Part shown: positions 9,101-16,078 of the stretch, piece by piece
Position numbering within the stretch: the first letter of the stretch is position 1
How the letters are laid out: every line of letters begins with the position of its first letter
NCBI GenBank assembly: GCA_046297495.1
Contig: JBKBIP010000003.1
Coordinates: 1 to 64,000, forward strand
Origin: JBKBIP01 sp046297495
Lineage (GTDB): Bacteria > Planctomycetota > Planctomycetia > Gemmatales > Gemmataceae
Direction of reading: 5' to 3'
DNA: 64,000 bases
Notes under the pieces: model-generated
Seen by the model: the letters and a program-made list of their open reading frames with translations, nothing else
Databases searched by the model: none
Told to the model about the DNA's origin: nothing
Translations under genes and position numbers: made by a program

Positions 9101-10257
9101 TCGTCGATTTGAAGGGACTCAATGAAATCACCTCAGCGCAGATTCCCATTATCACCACGGCGGGCTTGGGGGGCACGCGGTTCGCCAACTTCCAGGTGCT
9201 CAACAATCCCAATAACTATTTTGTCTTCCCTTCGTACAGCGACACCACGGTGTTCTTGAACATCGTGCGGACCAACGTGCCTTCGACCTTGAACGACGTG
9301 TTCGCCGTCGCGCCGGGCGTGGGGACGGCGGGGCCGGTGCGCGTGTACGACGCCGTCACACGCCAGCAATTGTGGTCGTTCACGCCCTTCCCCGGTTTCA
9401 CCGGCGAAATTCATGTGGCGGTGGCCGACGTGAACAACGACATGATCCAAGATGTCATCGTCGCGGCGGGCGCGGGGGGAGGACCACACGTGCGCGTCTT
9501 CGATGGCAAGACGGGCCAGCAAATGGCCGGGGCCATCGGTAATTTCTTCGCCTACGGCGCCGGCTTCACCGGCGGCGTCTATGTGGCGGCAGGGGATGTC
9601 AACGGCGATGGCTTCGCGGATGTCATCACAGGGCCGGGCGCGGGCGGGGGGCCGCACGTCAAGGTCTTCAGCGGGGCCACCGGCGCGGTGCTCTCCAGTT
9701 TCTTCGCCTACAACAGCGGCTTCACCGGCGGCGTGCGCGTGGCGGCGGGAGATGTCACCGGCGATACGCTGGCCAACGTCATCACCGCCCCCGGACCCGG
9801 CGGCGGACCGCATATCCGCGTGTTCAACGGCCTGACCGGCGCTCAGGTTCCCGGCGCCATCGGCAGCTTCTTTGCCTACAGCTCCAGTTTCACGGGCGGC
9901 GTGTTCGTAGCGGCGGCGGACCTCAACGGCGATGGGCGGGCCGACATCATCACCGGACCCGACGCGGGTGGGGGGCCGCATGTCAAGGCGTTTAACGCCA
10001 CCAACCCCAGCACACTCCTGGCCAGCTTCTTCGCCTACTCCCCCGGTTTCACGGGCGGCGTGCGCGTGGCGGCAGCGCGCGCCAATACCACCGGCTTCGC
10101 GGAAATCATCACTGGAACGGGAAGTGGGGGTAGCCCGCTGGTGCGCATCTTCGATCCGGACTTGATCCCCGCCGCCTTGATCGACCAGTTCTTCGCCTAT
10201 GACCCCTTATTCGCCGGTGGCATCTTCGTCGGCGGCGGACGATCGCGCGTCATTTAA
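6106..10257 (+). CDS. Giant secreted protein: autotransporter-type strand repeats plus FG-GAP propeller
   Basis: 1383 residues. The basic N-terminus leads to LELETLEARIAPA, the planctomycete extracellular-protein motif (LE..E.R..PA). Next is a long Asn/Gly/Thr-rich beta-solenoid region with autotransporter-associated repeats, for example NTYTGTVFINNGILVG and ITVNGGILDLG. From about residue 1066 there are six units of about 54 residues of the type FFAY-FTGGV-VAA-D-NGD-D-ITGPGAGGGPHV-VF, an FG-GAP/VCBS-like calcium-binding propeller. The start at 6106 is chosen because GAGG and AAAGG precede it and the upstream frame lacks a signal. Likely a cell-surface structural or adhesive protein; no catalytic domain was recognised. 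Followed by a good terminator. Confidence 0.85.
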   Translation: MNFSWLGRLLPNRSRSPKRARSDRSRPHYRRLELETLEARIAPATRIWTGGAGDGMWTTPTNWNGAVAPAAGDDLIFPAGALFLTTTNNFASGTAFRSITFTGFNYVINGNPLFISNGITSAQSANNTTNTINVALLFTGSQTFQTVLPGTNLTLNGALDLGTHTLTLDGAGRINLQGVISGSAATAIVKNGIGTTFINQNNTYTGTVFINNGILVGQNQALGSPTSGTIVADGASLGTNGTLTLEPVTVTGSGFGGEGAFGVFPGFAGGTFSGNLTMFGDTVINVIGGQTLAITGTVSGTANLVMQGLGTLNFANAMPYSGTTTINGGQLQLSGNLGAVTSTPSIAVNLGGALFIDNVTGTTNPPPNRIPDTASIILNDGSRLRYERTNAAGLNQDETVGDIIIGRGVNTIQIVPSVTTSGTSILTANSLTRTGPGAYLNVVSNAGVNLGTMGALTNLFLLNNAPDLFGPSSSTKIVPWITVTNSGNGNMFHATYDGPNGLRVLGAVYTAVTNTAGLSAADDDVNLRINPGAATTLALDRDRTFNSLLIQAPNAAGGNVILDLAGFTLTIRSREEVSPGVFVNGPGTIVTNSGGNNTAVTIQNGTLRFEHDDVDDELDEIVEGIITFNTVAGGTGITNLNNVVIDRALFLTLQSPLNNGGVLRFTGGDANTYNGSTLVNNGRLELQKGAGVDAIPGGTNLFIGSNGANFSGSNGNSATVRLNTNDNQIAATVNVIISNTGQLDLSTGNRSDTVNNVTVTSGYFQPAASLGHISTGTGTLSFLGDFNVTRADIHLPVNQRVNSFSQFAPALVTGILNLGSTSKNFDVIDGPAVYDVELRSSVLGSGTAGINKRLGGAMILSNANINAYNFPGVITVNGGILDLGSVIPNTLTVMNIANNVNLLNGALQGGLNTIFTSVLDVTPAFGTVLRPGQVAGPDGLTRTPFGFPTTTRGILRIGAANLSNATVEIEVANVITAGTDYDQLQATGSVTLGGVSTLVVDLKGLNEITSAQIPIITTAGLGGTRFANFQVLNNPNNYFVFPSYSDTTVFLNIVRTNVPSTLNDVFAVAPGVGTAGPVRVYDAVTRQQLWSFTPFPGFTGEIHVAVADVNNDMIQDVIVAAGAGGGPHVRVFDGKTGQQMAGAIGNFFAYGAGFTGGVYVAAGDVNGDGFADVITGPGAGGGPHVKVFSGATGAVLSSFFAYNSGFTGGVRVAAGDVTGDTLANVITAPGPGGGPHIRVFNGLTGAQVPGAIGSFFAYSSSFTGGVFVAAADLNGDGRADIITGPDAGGGPHVKAFNATNPSTLLASFFAYSPGFTGGVRVAAARANTTGFAEIITGTGSGGSPLVRIFDPDLIPAALIDQFFAYDPLFAGGIFVGGGRSRVI
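9301..10245 (+). repeat. Six tandem FG-GAP-like coding repeats
   Basis: Within the giant secreted protein, six degenerate units of about 54 codons repeat the pattern GPGAGGGPHV-VF ... FFAY ... FTGGV-VAAGDVNGDG. Units 2 to 4 are the most alike at DNA level; the first and last are diverged, as expected for edge blades of a propeller. Asp-rich NGDG loops are likely calcium sites. Confidence 0.85.
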
Positions 10258-10290
10258 CCCGCTTCAGGATTGGACACGACATGACACCCA

Positions 10291-10332
10291 CAACGAGCGG
10301 CGCTCGCCAACAGCGCCGCTCGTTGGCTTTTT
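10291..10332 (+). terminator. Rho-independent terminator of the giant secreted protein gene
   Basis: A strong GC stem (AACGAGCGGCGCT pairing with AGCGCCGCTCGTT) with an 8-base loop, followed by GGCTTTTT. It lies 34 bases past the stop at 10257. The T-run follows the stem only in the plus orientation, so it terminates the plus-strand gene. The convergent AhpD-like gene ends just beyond it. Confidence 0.85.
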
Positions 10333-10340
10333 AAGGCGTG

Positions 10341-10739
10341 TTAAAACGGCTTGGGTCGAACGTCCGGTTCGATCTGGTAAGCGTCGGCCAGCTTATTCAT
10401 CTGGTTGTACAGACCCACCACGGCCAACACCTCTGCCAGCGCCTCGCTATCCAGACCCAGCTTCTGAGCGGCCGCGGAATGGCTGTTGATGCAATACTCA
10501 CAGCCATTCGTCACAGACACCGCCAAGGCAATGATTTCCTTGGTCAACAGATCGACCTTGCCCGGTTGCATGATGGCCTTCAAGCGGGTCCAGCACAGTT
10601 CCAGGTGATCGGGATGATGGGCCAACGCCCGCCAGATGTTCGGTATCCAATCGATTTGCTTGGTCGCCTTGATGTCCTCGAAAATCGCTTTCACTTTGGG
10701 ATGATCGGTGTGTTCATCAACCAGTTTGACGATACTCAT
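10341..10739 (-). CDS. AhpD-like carboxymuconolactone decarboxylase family protein
   Basis: 132 residues, all-helical, with the AhpD-type active-site motif CEYCINSH (Cys80, Cys83, His87). Family members are often thiol-disulfide or peroxidase-associated proteins; the substrate here is unknown. The start at 10739 has AAAGGAG about 7 bases upstream. Its ATG overlaps the stop of the upstream sulfatase-fold gene as ATGA, so the two are translationally coupled and probably work in one context. A longer in-frame reading to 11030 lies inside that upstream gene and is discounted. Confidence 0.88.
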   Translation of the reverse strand: MSIVKLVDEHTDHPKVKAIFEDIKATKQIDWIPNIWRALAHHPDHLELCWTRLKAIMQPGKVDLLTKEIIALAVSVTNGCEYCINSHSAAAQKLGLDSEALAEVLAVVGLYNQMNKLADAYQIEPDVRPKPF

Positions 10740-12079
10740 GAGGAGGCTCCTTTCGGTTTGGTTTGGGATGGCGATTCCCTGTCTTCCGGTGCTTCCGCCT
10801 CGGTTGCCGCCGGCGGCTCCGGCACGCGCAACGGCCCGGTCTGGTGCGTCGCCCGCACGAAAGCCCGCAGGGTTTGTTCGAGCTTCTCGGACCATTCCAG
10901 CATTCGGGGGGCCACGTCGTTGACCTCCCATACATCCTCCGGCTTGAGAAACAGCTTCGCCGGCAAGCCGGCGGCGCCTCCGACCGACGCCAGCAAGGAC
11001 CAATCCGGCGAGCGCATGACATAGTCGCATCCCGCCGCCGTCTGTTTGCCGGCGCAGGCATACGGGCGAAGCGTGCGGTCCTCTTCCTCAAACAGCGGGA
11101 CGAGGCTATGCCCATGCGTTTCGGGGGCCGGCACGCCGAACCATTCCAACAGGGTCGGCATCCAGTCCAGCGGCTGCGTCAGAGCCGCCACGCGCCGGCC
11201 CGCCGCAACCGCTCCCGGCAAACGCGCCACGAACGGCAAGTGGATCAGCTCTTCGTGCAGGTGGGACTGCTCCGCTCCGATCACGCCATGTTCCCCCAGA
11301 GGCAGGCCATGATCACTGGTGACGGCCAGCGTGATTTCCCGATCCCAGCCCCGTTGTTCCAACTCCTCCCAGAGCAATCCCAAACCGCTGTCCAGAAATG
11401 ACACCACAGCGGCATACGTGCGCTGCAAGCGGAGAAACCGTAGGCCGTCGGGATCATCCAGCGGTCCGGGCGGCGGATCGAACCACGGTTCGAGGATCAT
11501 ATCCGGCTCCTCGTCGTCCACCGCGCCGGCTGCCGCTTCTTCGTCCTCTTCTGGTTCGGCGCGATCGGACAAGGCATCGAAATTGCGCGTTGTGTATTCC
11601 GCCGGCAATTCCCAGGGCGGCAACAGATAGGCGGACTCCACCCACAGCAGCCAATGTTCCGTGTGCATCAATTGCTCCACGGCCTCCAAGACGGTTTCCA
11701 ACGTCCGCTCCCAAGCCGTCCCCTCCGCGCTGTCGATGATGGGCAAGATGTTGTCCCAACCGCGCGCCAGAGGGGGGAGCGCTGGCCGGCGCGGGTCGTG
11801 GATCAACCAGGCGACGACCCCTCGTTGCTGCAACAGCTTGATGACATCGACAGAAGAATCGTTCCGCGCCGCCGGCTCCCCTGGCAGCGGCGGGAGATGA
11901 TAACAGCCTGTCCGCCAGCTCGGCGCGGCGGCAGGATCGGGATGGTCCGCGTAGTGCCAGTCCAATACGATCCCTTCCGCCGCCAATTGATCGAACGCCG
12001 GCGTCTCGATCCACTCGTTGCCGTAACAACCCAAAAAAGCAGGCCGCAGCCCGCGGATGTTGAAGAGAAGCACTTTCAT
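10736..12079 (-). CDS. Sulfatase-fold protein lacking the catalytic cysteine and N-terminal metal ligands
   Basis: 447 residues with the sulfatase/alkaline-phosphatase-superfamily layout. The N-terminal LGCYGNEWIETPAFDQLAAEG and the late SDHGLPLGEHG are both typical. However, the segment that should read C/S-x-P-S-R is AAPSWRTG (residues 51-58), so the formylglycine cysteine or serine is replaced by alanine. The N-terminal metal-binding Asp-Asp is replaced by Arg-Gly (NIRGLRP, 7-13). No signal peptide is evident. An acidic linker lies near residues 175-195. It is therefore probably a non-hydrolytic or altered member, coupled to the AhpD-like gene. Confidence 0.8.
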   Translation of the reverse strand: MKVLLFNIRGLRPAFLGCYGNEWIETPAFDQLAAEGIVLDWHYADHPDPAAAPSWRTGCYHLPPLPGEPAARNDSSVDVIKLLQQRGVVAWLIHDPRRPALPPLARGWDNILPIIDSAEGTAWERTLETVLEAVEQLMHTEHWLLWVESAYLLPPWELPAEYTTRNFDALSDRAEPEEDEEAAAGAVDDEEPDMILEPWFDPPPGPLDDPDGLRFLRLQRTYAAVVSFLDSGLGLLWEELEQRGWDREITLAVTSDHGLPLGEHGVIGAEQSHLHEELIHLPFVARLPGAVAAGRRVAALTQPLDWMPTLLEWFGVPAPETHGHSLVPLFEEEDRTLRPYACAGKQTAAGCDYVMRSPDWSLLASVGGAAGLPAKLFLKPEDVWEVNDVAPRMLEWSEKLEQTLRAFVRATHQTGPLRVPEPPAATEAEAPEDRESPSQTKPKGASS

Positions 12080-12216
12080 GGATAGTATTCTAGCAGATGG
12101 GGTGGTTCGTGGGGATTCGACATGGGAACGAGGCCAGGCCTCTTGCCAGTCATCGCAGGTTTCGGCTTCTGGACAATTGACTTCTGATATTCGCTTCTGC
12201 GTGGATTCAGGGACTC

Positions 12217-13917
12217 ATGCCAACTTCCTTCCCGATTTCTTCCGATCTGGTCAACGTGGCGGCTCATCTGCCGAGGATGGCTGAGCGGCAGCCGCACCTG
12301 CTGGCGGTGGCGTTTCCGCATGGTCGAGATCGTCAGGGGCGCGTTAGTTACACGCACTACACCTATCGGCAGCTTAACGACGCCAGCGACGAACTGGCGC
12401 GCGGCCTGGAAGCGGTCGGCATTCGGCGCGGCACGCGGACGGTGCTGATGGTTCGGCCCAGTCTGGATTTCTTCGCCTTGACGTTCGCTCTGTTCAAGGT
12501 CGGCGCGGTGCCGGTGATGATTGATCCGGGATTGGGCACCAGGCAGCTGGGCCGCTGCTTGGCCGAGGCCCAACCGGAAGCATTCATTGGCATTGCCAAG
12601 GCACACCTAGGACGCCGGTTGCTGGGTTGGGGGCGGGGGAGCGTGCGGGTGTGCGTCACGGTGGGATCGCGTTTCGGCGGCATCCCCCTGGAGCGGGTCC
12701 GCCGGTTGGGGCGCTCCGGCGCGCCGTATGCGCTGCCGCCGGTGCGGCCGGAGGAGGTCGCCGCCATTCTGTTCACCAGCGGCAGCACCGGCAGTGCCAA
12801 GGGGGTCGTGTACACGCATGGCAACTTCGCCGCCCAGGTGGAAGCCCTGCGTCAGCTTTTTGACATTCAACCAGGCGAGATCGACTTGCCCACTTTTCCG
12901 CTGTTCGGTCTGTTCGCGCCAGCCTTGGGAATGACGTCGATCATCCCGGACATGGATTTCACCCGTCCGGCCCGCGTCGATCCGCGCAAGCTCATCGAAG
13001 CGGTGGAGAATTTTGGCGTCACCAACATGTTCGGCTCGCCGGCTCTGATCGATCGGCTGGGACGCCACGGAGCGGCCCACGGCACCCGCTTGCCATCGCT
13101 CCGGCGTGTCATCTCCGCTGGCGCTCCAGTGCCGGCCGCGACCATCGAGCGGTTCGTCTTCATGCTCTCTCCTGGCGTGCAAGTGTTCACTCCCTACGGG
13201 GCCACCGAATGCCTGCCGGTCGCCTGCATCGGCAGCGACGAAATCCTGGCCGACACCCGCCACCAGACGGTGAAAGGGGCGGGCGTGTGCGTGGGCCGGC
13301 CGGTGCCAGGGCTGCGCGTCGCCGTCATCGCCATCCGCGACGCCCCCATCTCGATGTGGGACGATAGCTTGACGCTTCCAGCGGGGCAAATCGGAGAAAT
13401 CGTCGTCCAAGGGCCACTGGCGACCGCCGCCTACCACAACCGCGCCGAGGCGACGCGGCTGGCCAAGATTCTCGATCCCCAAGGCGGTTTTTATCATCGC
13501 ATGGGGGACGTGGGGTATTTCGATGGAGGGGGCCGATTGTGGTTTTGCGGCCGCAAGTCGCAGCGCGTCAGGACTGCCGCGGAAACCCTGTTCACCATTC
13601 CTTGCGAGGCCGTGTTCAACACGCATCCCGCCGTGGCGCGCTCCGCCCTGGTCGGCGTGACACGCCAAGGACAAACGGAGCCGGTGCTCTGCGTCGAGCT
13701 GGAAGCCGCCGTTCGCCGCCGGGATGGGGACCGCATCCGCCAGGAATTACTGGCCCTGGCCGCGACCTATCCCCACACCCGCGCCATTCGGACCATCCTG
13801 TTTCATCCCGCCTTTCCCGTCGATATTCGCCACAACGCCAAGATTTTCCGCGAACAACTGGCGACCTGGGCGGCGCGGCGCGAGAGGAAAAAGGGGACGC
13901 GACTCGAATTTGCATGA
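12217..13917 (+). CDS. OleC-like AMP-dependent synthetase (beta-lactone synthetase/fatty-acid ligase family)
   Basis: 566 residues with the adenylating motif ILFTSGSTGSAKGV, the A5-type motif TPYGATECLP and the C-terminal MGDVGYFDGGGRLWFCGRKSQ. Internal features such as LFGLFAPALGMTSIIPDMD match the OleC branch (olefin beta-lactone synthetase) better than ordinary acyl-CoA ligases. No oleA, oleB or oleD is in the window, so the pathway cannot be confirmed. The last residues (KKGTRLEFA) and the stop codon are encoded by palindromic element copy C, indicating that the element replaced or extended the original C-terminus. Cytoplasmic. Confidence 0.8.
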   Translation: MPTSFPISSDLVNVAAHLPRMAERQPHLLAVAFPHGRDRQGRVSYTHYTYRQLNDASDELARGLEAVGIRRGTRTVLMVRPSLDFFALTFALFKVGAVPVMIDPGLGTRQLGRCLAEAQPEAFIGIAKAHLGRRLLGWGRGSVRVCVTVGSRFGGIPLERVRRLGRSGAPYALPPVRPEEVAAILFTSGSTGSAKGVVYTHGNFAAQVEALRQLFDIQPGEIDLPTFPLFGLFAPALGMTSIIPDMDFTRPARVDPRKLIEAVENFGVTNMFGSPALIDRLGRHGAAHGTRLPSLRRVISAGAPVPAATIERFVFMLSPGVQVFTPYGATECLPVACIGSDEILADTRHQTVKGAGVCVGRPVPGLRVAVIAIRDAPISMWDDSLTLPAGQIGEIVVQGPLATAAYHNRAEATRLAKILDPQGGFYHRMGDVGYFDGGGRLWFCGRKSQRVRTAAETLFTIPCEAVFNTHPAVARSALVGVTRQGQTEPVLCVELEAAVRRRDGDRIRQELLALAATYPHTRAIRTILFHPAFPVDIRHNAKIFREQLATWAARRERKKGTRLEFA

Positions 13918-13975
13918 CGGAAAGCGGATCGTGGCGTCATCTGACAACCATCAATATCGAGTCGCGTCCCCTTTT
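13889..13975. repeat. Palindromic interspersed element, copy C
   Basis: An 87-bp copy with 18-bp perfect inverted ends (AAAAGGGGACGCGACTCG at 13889-13906, complement at 13958-13975). Its first 29 bases are translated as the C-terminal tail and stop codon of the OleC-like gene. The interior aligns with copy B. It lies 60 bases upstream of the TPR gene. Confidence 0.92.
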
Positions 13976-14034
13976 CCGCGTCCTTTTCCGCGTCAAAACG
14001 GACACCACGCAATCGCCCGCAACGGAGACTTCTC

Positions 14035-14868
14035 ATGCAGCTATTTTCCGTCTCTCTGCTCGTCTGCGGGTTGCTGACCGCCGATGTCGATGATTTGCTG
14101 AAACAGGCCCGCGCTGCCTTGCAACAAGGAAAAGCCCAGGAAGCGTTGACCTTGCTCAACCAAGCCATCGCGCGCGACGCGGACAACCCCCAAGCCTATC
14201 TGTTGCGCGGCATCGTCCATGAAGCCCAGGAGGAACATGACAAGGCCGTGGCCGATTTCAGCAAAACCATCCAGCTCGATCCGAAGGCCGCCGATGCCTA
14301 CAACCGCCGGGGGAGTGAACAGTTCAAGCTCGGCAAAATCAAGGAATCCATTGACGATTTCGACCAGTTCCTCGCGCTGCGTCCCCAAGAGGCGCCGGCC
14401 CATTGGAAGCGCGGCATCTCGTATTTTTATGTCCGGCGCTTCGCCGATGGGCAGAAACAGTTTGAAGGGTATCAAGACGTGGATGCCAATGATGTCGAAA
14501 ATGCCGTTTGGCGCTTCCTATGCATGGTGCCGCTGGTGGGGGTTGACAAGGCACGCGGCGACATGCTCCAGATTGGCAAAGACAAGCGCGTGCCGATGAT
14601 GGAAGTCTATGACCTCTATCTCGGCAAAATCAAACCGGAAGACGTGCTCGCCGCCGCCACCGCCGGCCAGCCGAACGCCGAGTCCCGCAACCGCCAGTTG
14701 TTTTATGCTCATCTGTATTTGGGTCTGTATTACGAAGTGATGGGGGACGCACGCAAGGCTTACGACCACTTGAACCGCGCCACCGACCAGCACAAGATCG
14801 GCCATTACATGTGGGATGTGGCCCGCGTGCATCGGGATTTGCTGAAGGCCAAGATGCAATCCCAGTAG
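14035..14868 (+). CDS. Exported tetratricopeptide-repeat protein
   Basis: 277 residues. A short hydrophobic N-terminus (LFSVSLLVCGLLTA) looks like a signal peptide or anchor. Three or four TPR units follow, e.g. LLKQARAALQQGKAQEAL, PQAYLLRGIVHEAQEEHDKA and ADAYNRRGSEQFKLGKIKES. The C-terminal half resembles NlpI-like TPR proteins (FYAHLYLGLYYEVMGDARKA). TPRs mediate protein-protein contacts; the partner is unknown. GGAG is 7 bases before the ATG. Convergent with the M48 protease gene, 33 bases away. Confidence 0.8.
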   Translation: MQLFSVSLLVCGLLTADVDDLLKQARAALQQGKAQEALTLLNQAIARDADNPQAYLLRGIVHEAQEEHDKAVADFSKTIQLDPKAADAYNRRGSEQFKLGKIKESIDDFDQFLALRPQEAPAHWKRGISYFYVRRFADGQKQFEGYQDVDANDVENAVWRFLCMVPLVGVDKARGDMLQIGKDKRVPMMEVYDLYLGKIKPEDVLAAATAGQPNAESRNRQLFYAHLYLGLYYEVMGDARKAYDHLNRATDQHKIGHYMWDVARVHRDLLKAKMQSQ

Positions 14869-14901
14869 AGCTGGATACCCGCGGAACGAATTCTGCCTGG
14901 T

Positions 14902-16032
14902 TCAGGCTTCATCCGCCAGCGCGATGCGCTCGCGGATGGGGGGGTGATCGTAGAGCAGCCAGACAACCAATGGATGCGGATCGGGGTCGGATTTGTTCAG
15001 CTTGGCCAGCTTGGCGAAGGCGGAACGGTAGGCGTCCACGAAGCCGGTGCGGCGCAGGGCGTAGCGGTCGCACTGCCGCTCGAAAAATCGGCTGATGGCA
15101 TTGTTCAGCGGCGCGAGCAGGAAGCCCAGGAGCGCCAGCCACAACAGCACCAGCGGCAAGGCAGCGGGTTGATCGAACGAGACATAGCCCAGCCGGGGGG
15201 CCAGCCAGCGCAGCACCGTATCCACCAGGAAGAATCCCACTGCCGATACAACGACACTCCAAACGATCATCTTTGGCAAGTGGCGATGAACGTGATGGCC
15301 GACCTCGTGGGCGAAGACCACCTCGATTTCCTCCGGCGTGAACTGTTCCAGCAACGTGTCACCCAGCAAGACGCGCCGGCTCTTGCCCAAGCCGGTCAGA
15401 GCGGCGTTGGCTTTCTTGGTGTCCGCGCTGAGGTGCAGCCGATAGACCCCCGCGACCGTCAAGCCGGTCCCCTCGGCCAGCCGCCGCAAACGCTCCACCA
15501 GGGACGGATCATCGAGCGGCGTCACCTTGAAGAACAGCGGCAGAATCAGCACCGGCGCGATGCGTCCCAACAGCAACGTAACCGCCAGCCAGCCCGCCGT
15601 GGCCCATGCCCACCACCACGTACCGCCATACCAGATGACCGCATATAGCCCCAGCACCAGCGCCAAGCCCAGCGGCCCGCCGACCAGGTAGCCCTTGATC
15701 CGCTTCCACAGCCATCGGCCCAGCGATTGATTGCTCAATTGATACCGATGTTCGAGCAGGAAGCCGGACCAGAAATCAATGGGCAACGTCAGCGCTTCCA
15801 GCGTGGCCGTCAGCACGAACGCCACGATGATCAATTGCCACCAGCGCTGGTCGCCGACGAGGGGGAATATCCTGTCGTGGATGCGCGGCCCCAGCAGCAG
15901 GGCGAAGACGGCCAAGCCGATGCCATTGAGGACCACCGCCGCCACCACGGCACCGATTTTCCGCCGGGCGTAGCGTTTGACTTCCGGCGCCGGTGGTTCC
16001 AAGATGGCGTCTGGTTCGGGAGTGGTTGACAT
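14902..16032 (-). CDS. M48 family zinc metallopeptidase (Ste24/HtpX-like)
   Basis: 376-residue membrane protease with several transmembrane helices (about 25-50, 65-85, 117-160, 253-275, 290-310). The zinc motif is HEVGH at 242-246. The third ligand is probably Glu318 in FERQCDRYAL, corresponding to the E-x-x-x-D of the Ste24 family. The N-terminal peptidase_M48_N-like region includes LTLPIDFWSGFLLEHRYQLS, which is typical of CAAX-protease homologues. Likely a membrane-protein quality-control protease. Upstream of the ATG no clear ribosome site is visible; cinA ends 46 bases upstream on the same strand. Confidence 0.93.
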   Translation of the reverse strand: MSTTPEPDAILEPPAPEVKRYARRKIGAVVAAVVLNGIGLAVFALLLGPRIHDRIFPLVGDQRWWQLIIVAFVLTATLEALTLPIDFWSGFLLEHRYQLSNQSLGRWLWKRIKGYLVGGPLGLALVLGLYAVIWYGGTWWWAWATAGWLAVTLLLGRIAPVLILPLFFKVTPLDDPSLVERLRRLAEGTGLTVAGVYRLHLSADTKKANAALTGLGKSRRVLLGDTLLEQFTPEEIEVVFAHEVGHHVHRHLPKMIVWSVVVSAVGFFLVDTVLRWLAPRLGYVSFDQPAALPLVLLWLALLGFLLAPLNNAISRFFERQCDRYALRRTGFVDAYRSAFAKLAKLNKSDPDPHPLVVWLLYDHPPIRERIALADEA

Positions 16033-16078
16033 GATTATATCTACTAGGTTGGGGACCGCTCCGATCCGGCGAGCGGTT

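Noticed and set aside
9133..9981. 282-residue minus-strand open frame
   Set aside because: It lies entirely opposite the FG-GAP repeats. Its amino acid pattern is the complement shadow of repeated GC-rich codons and it has no domain.
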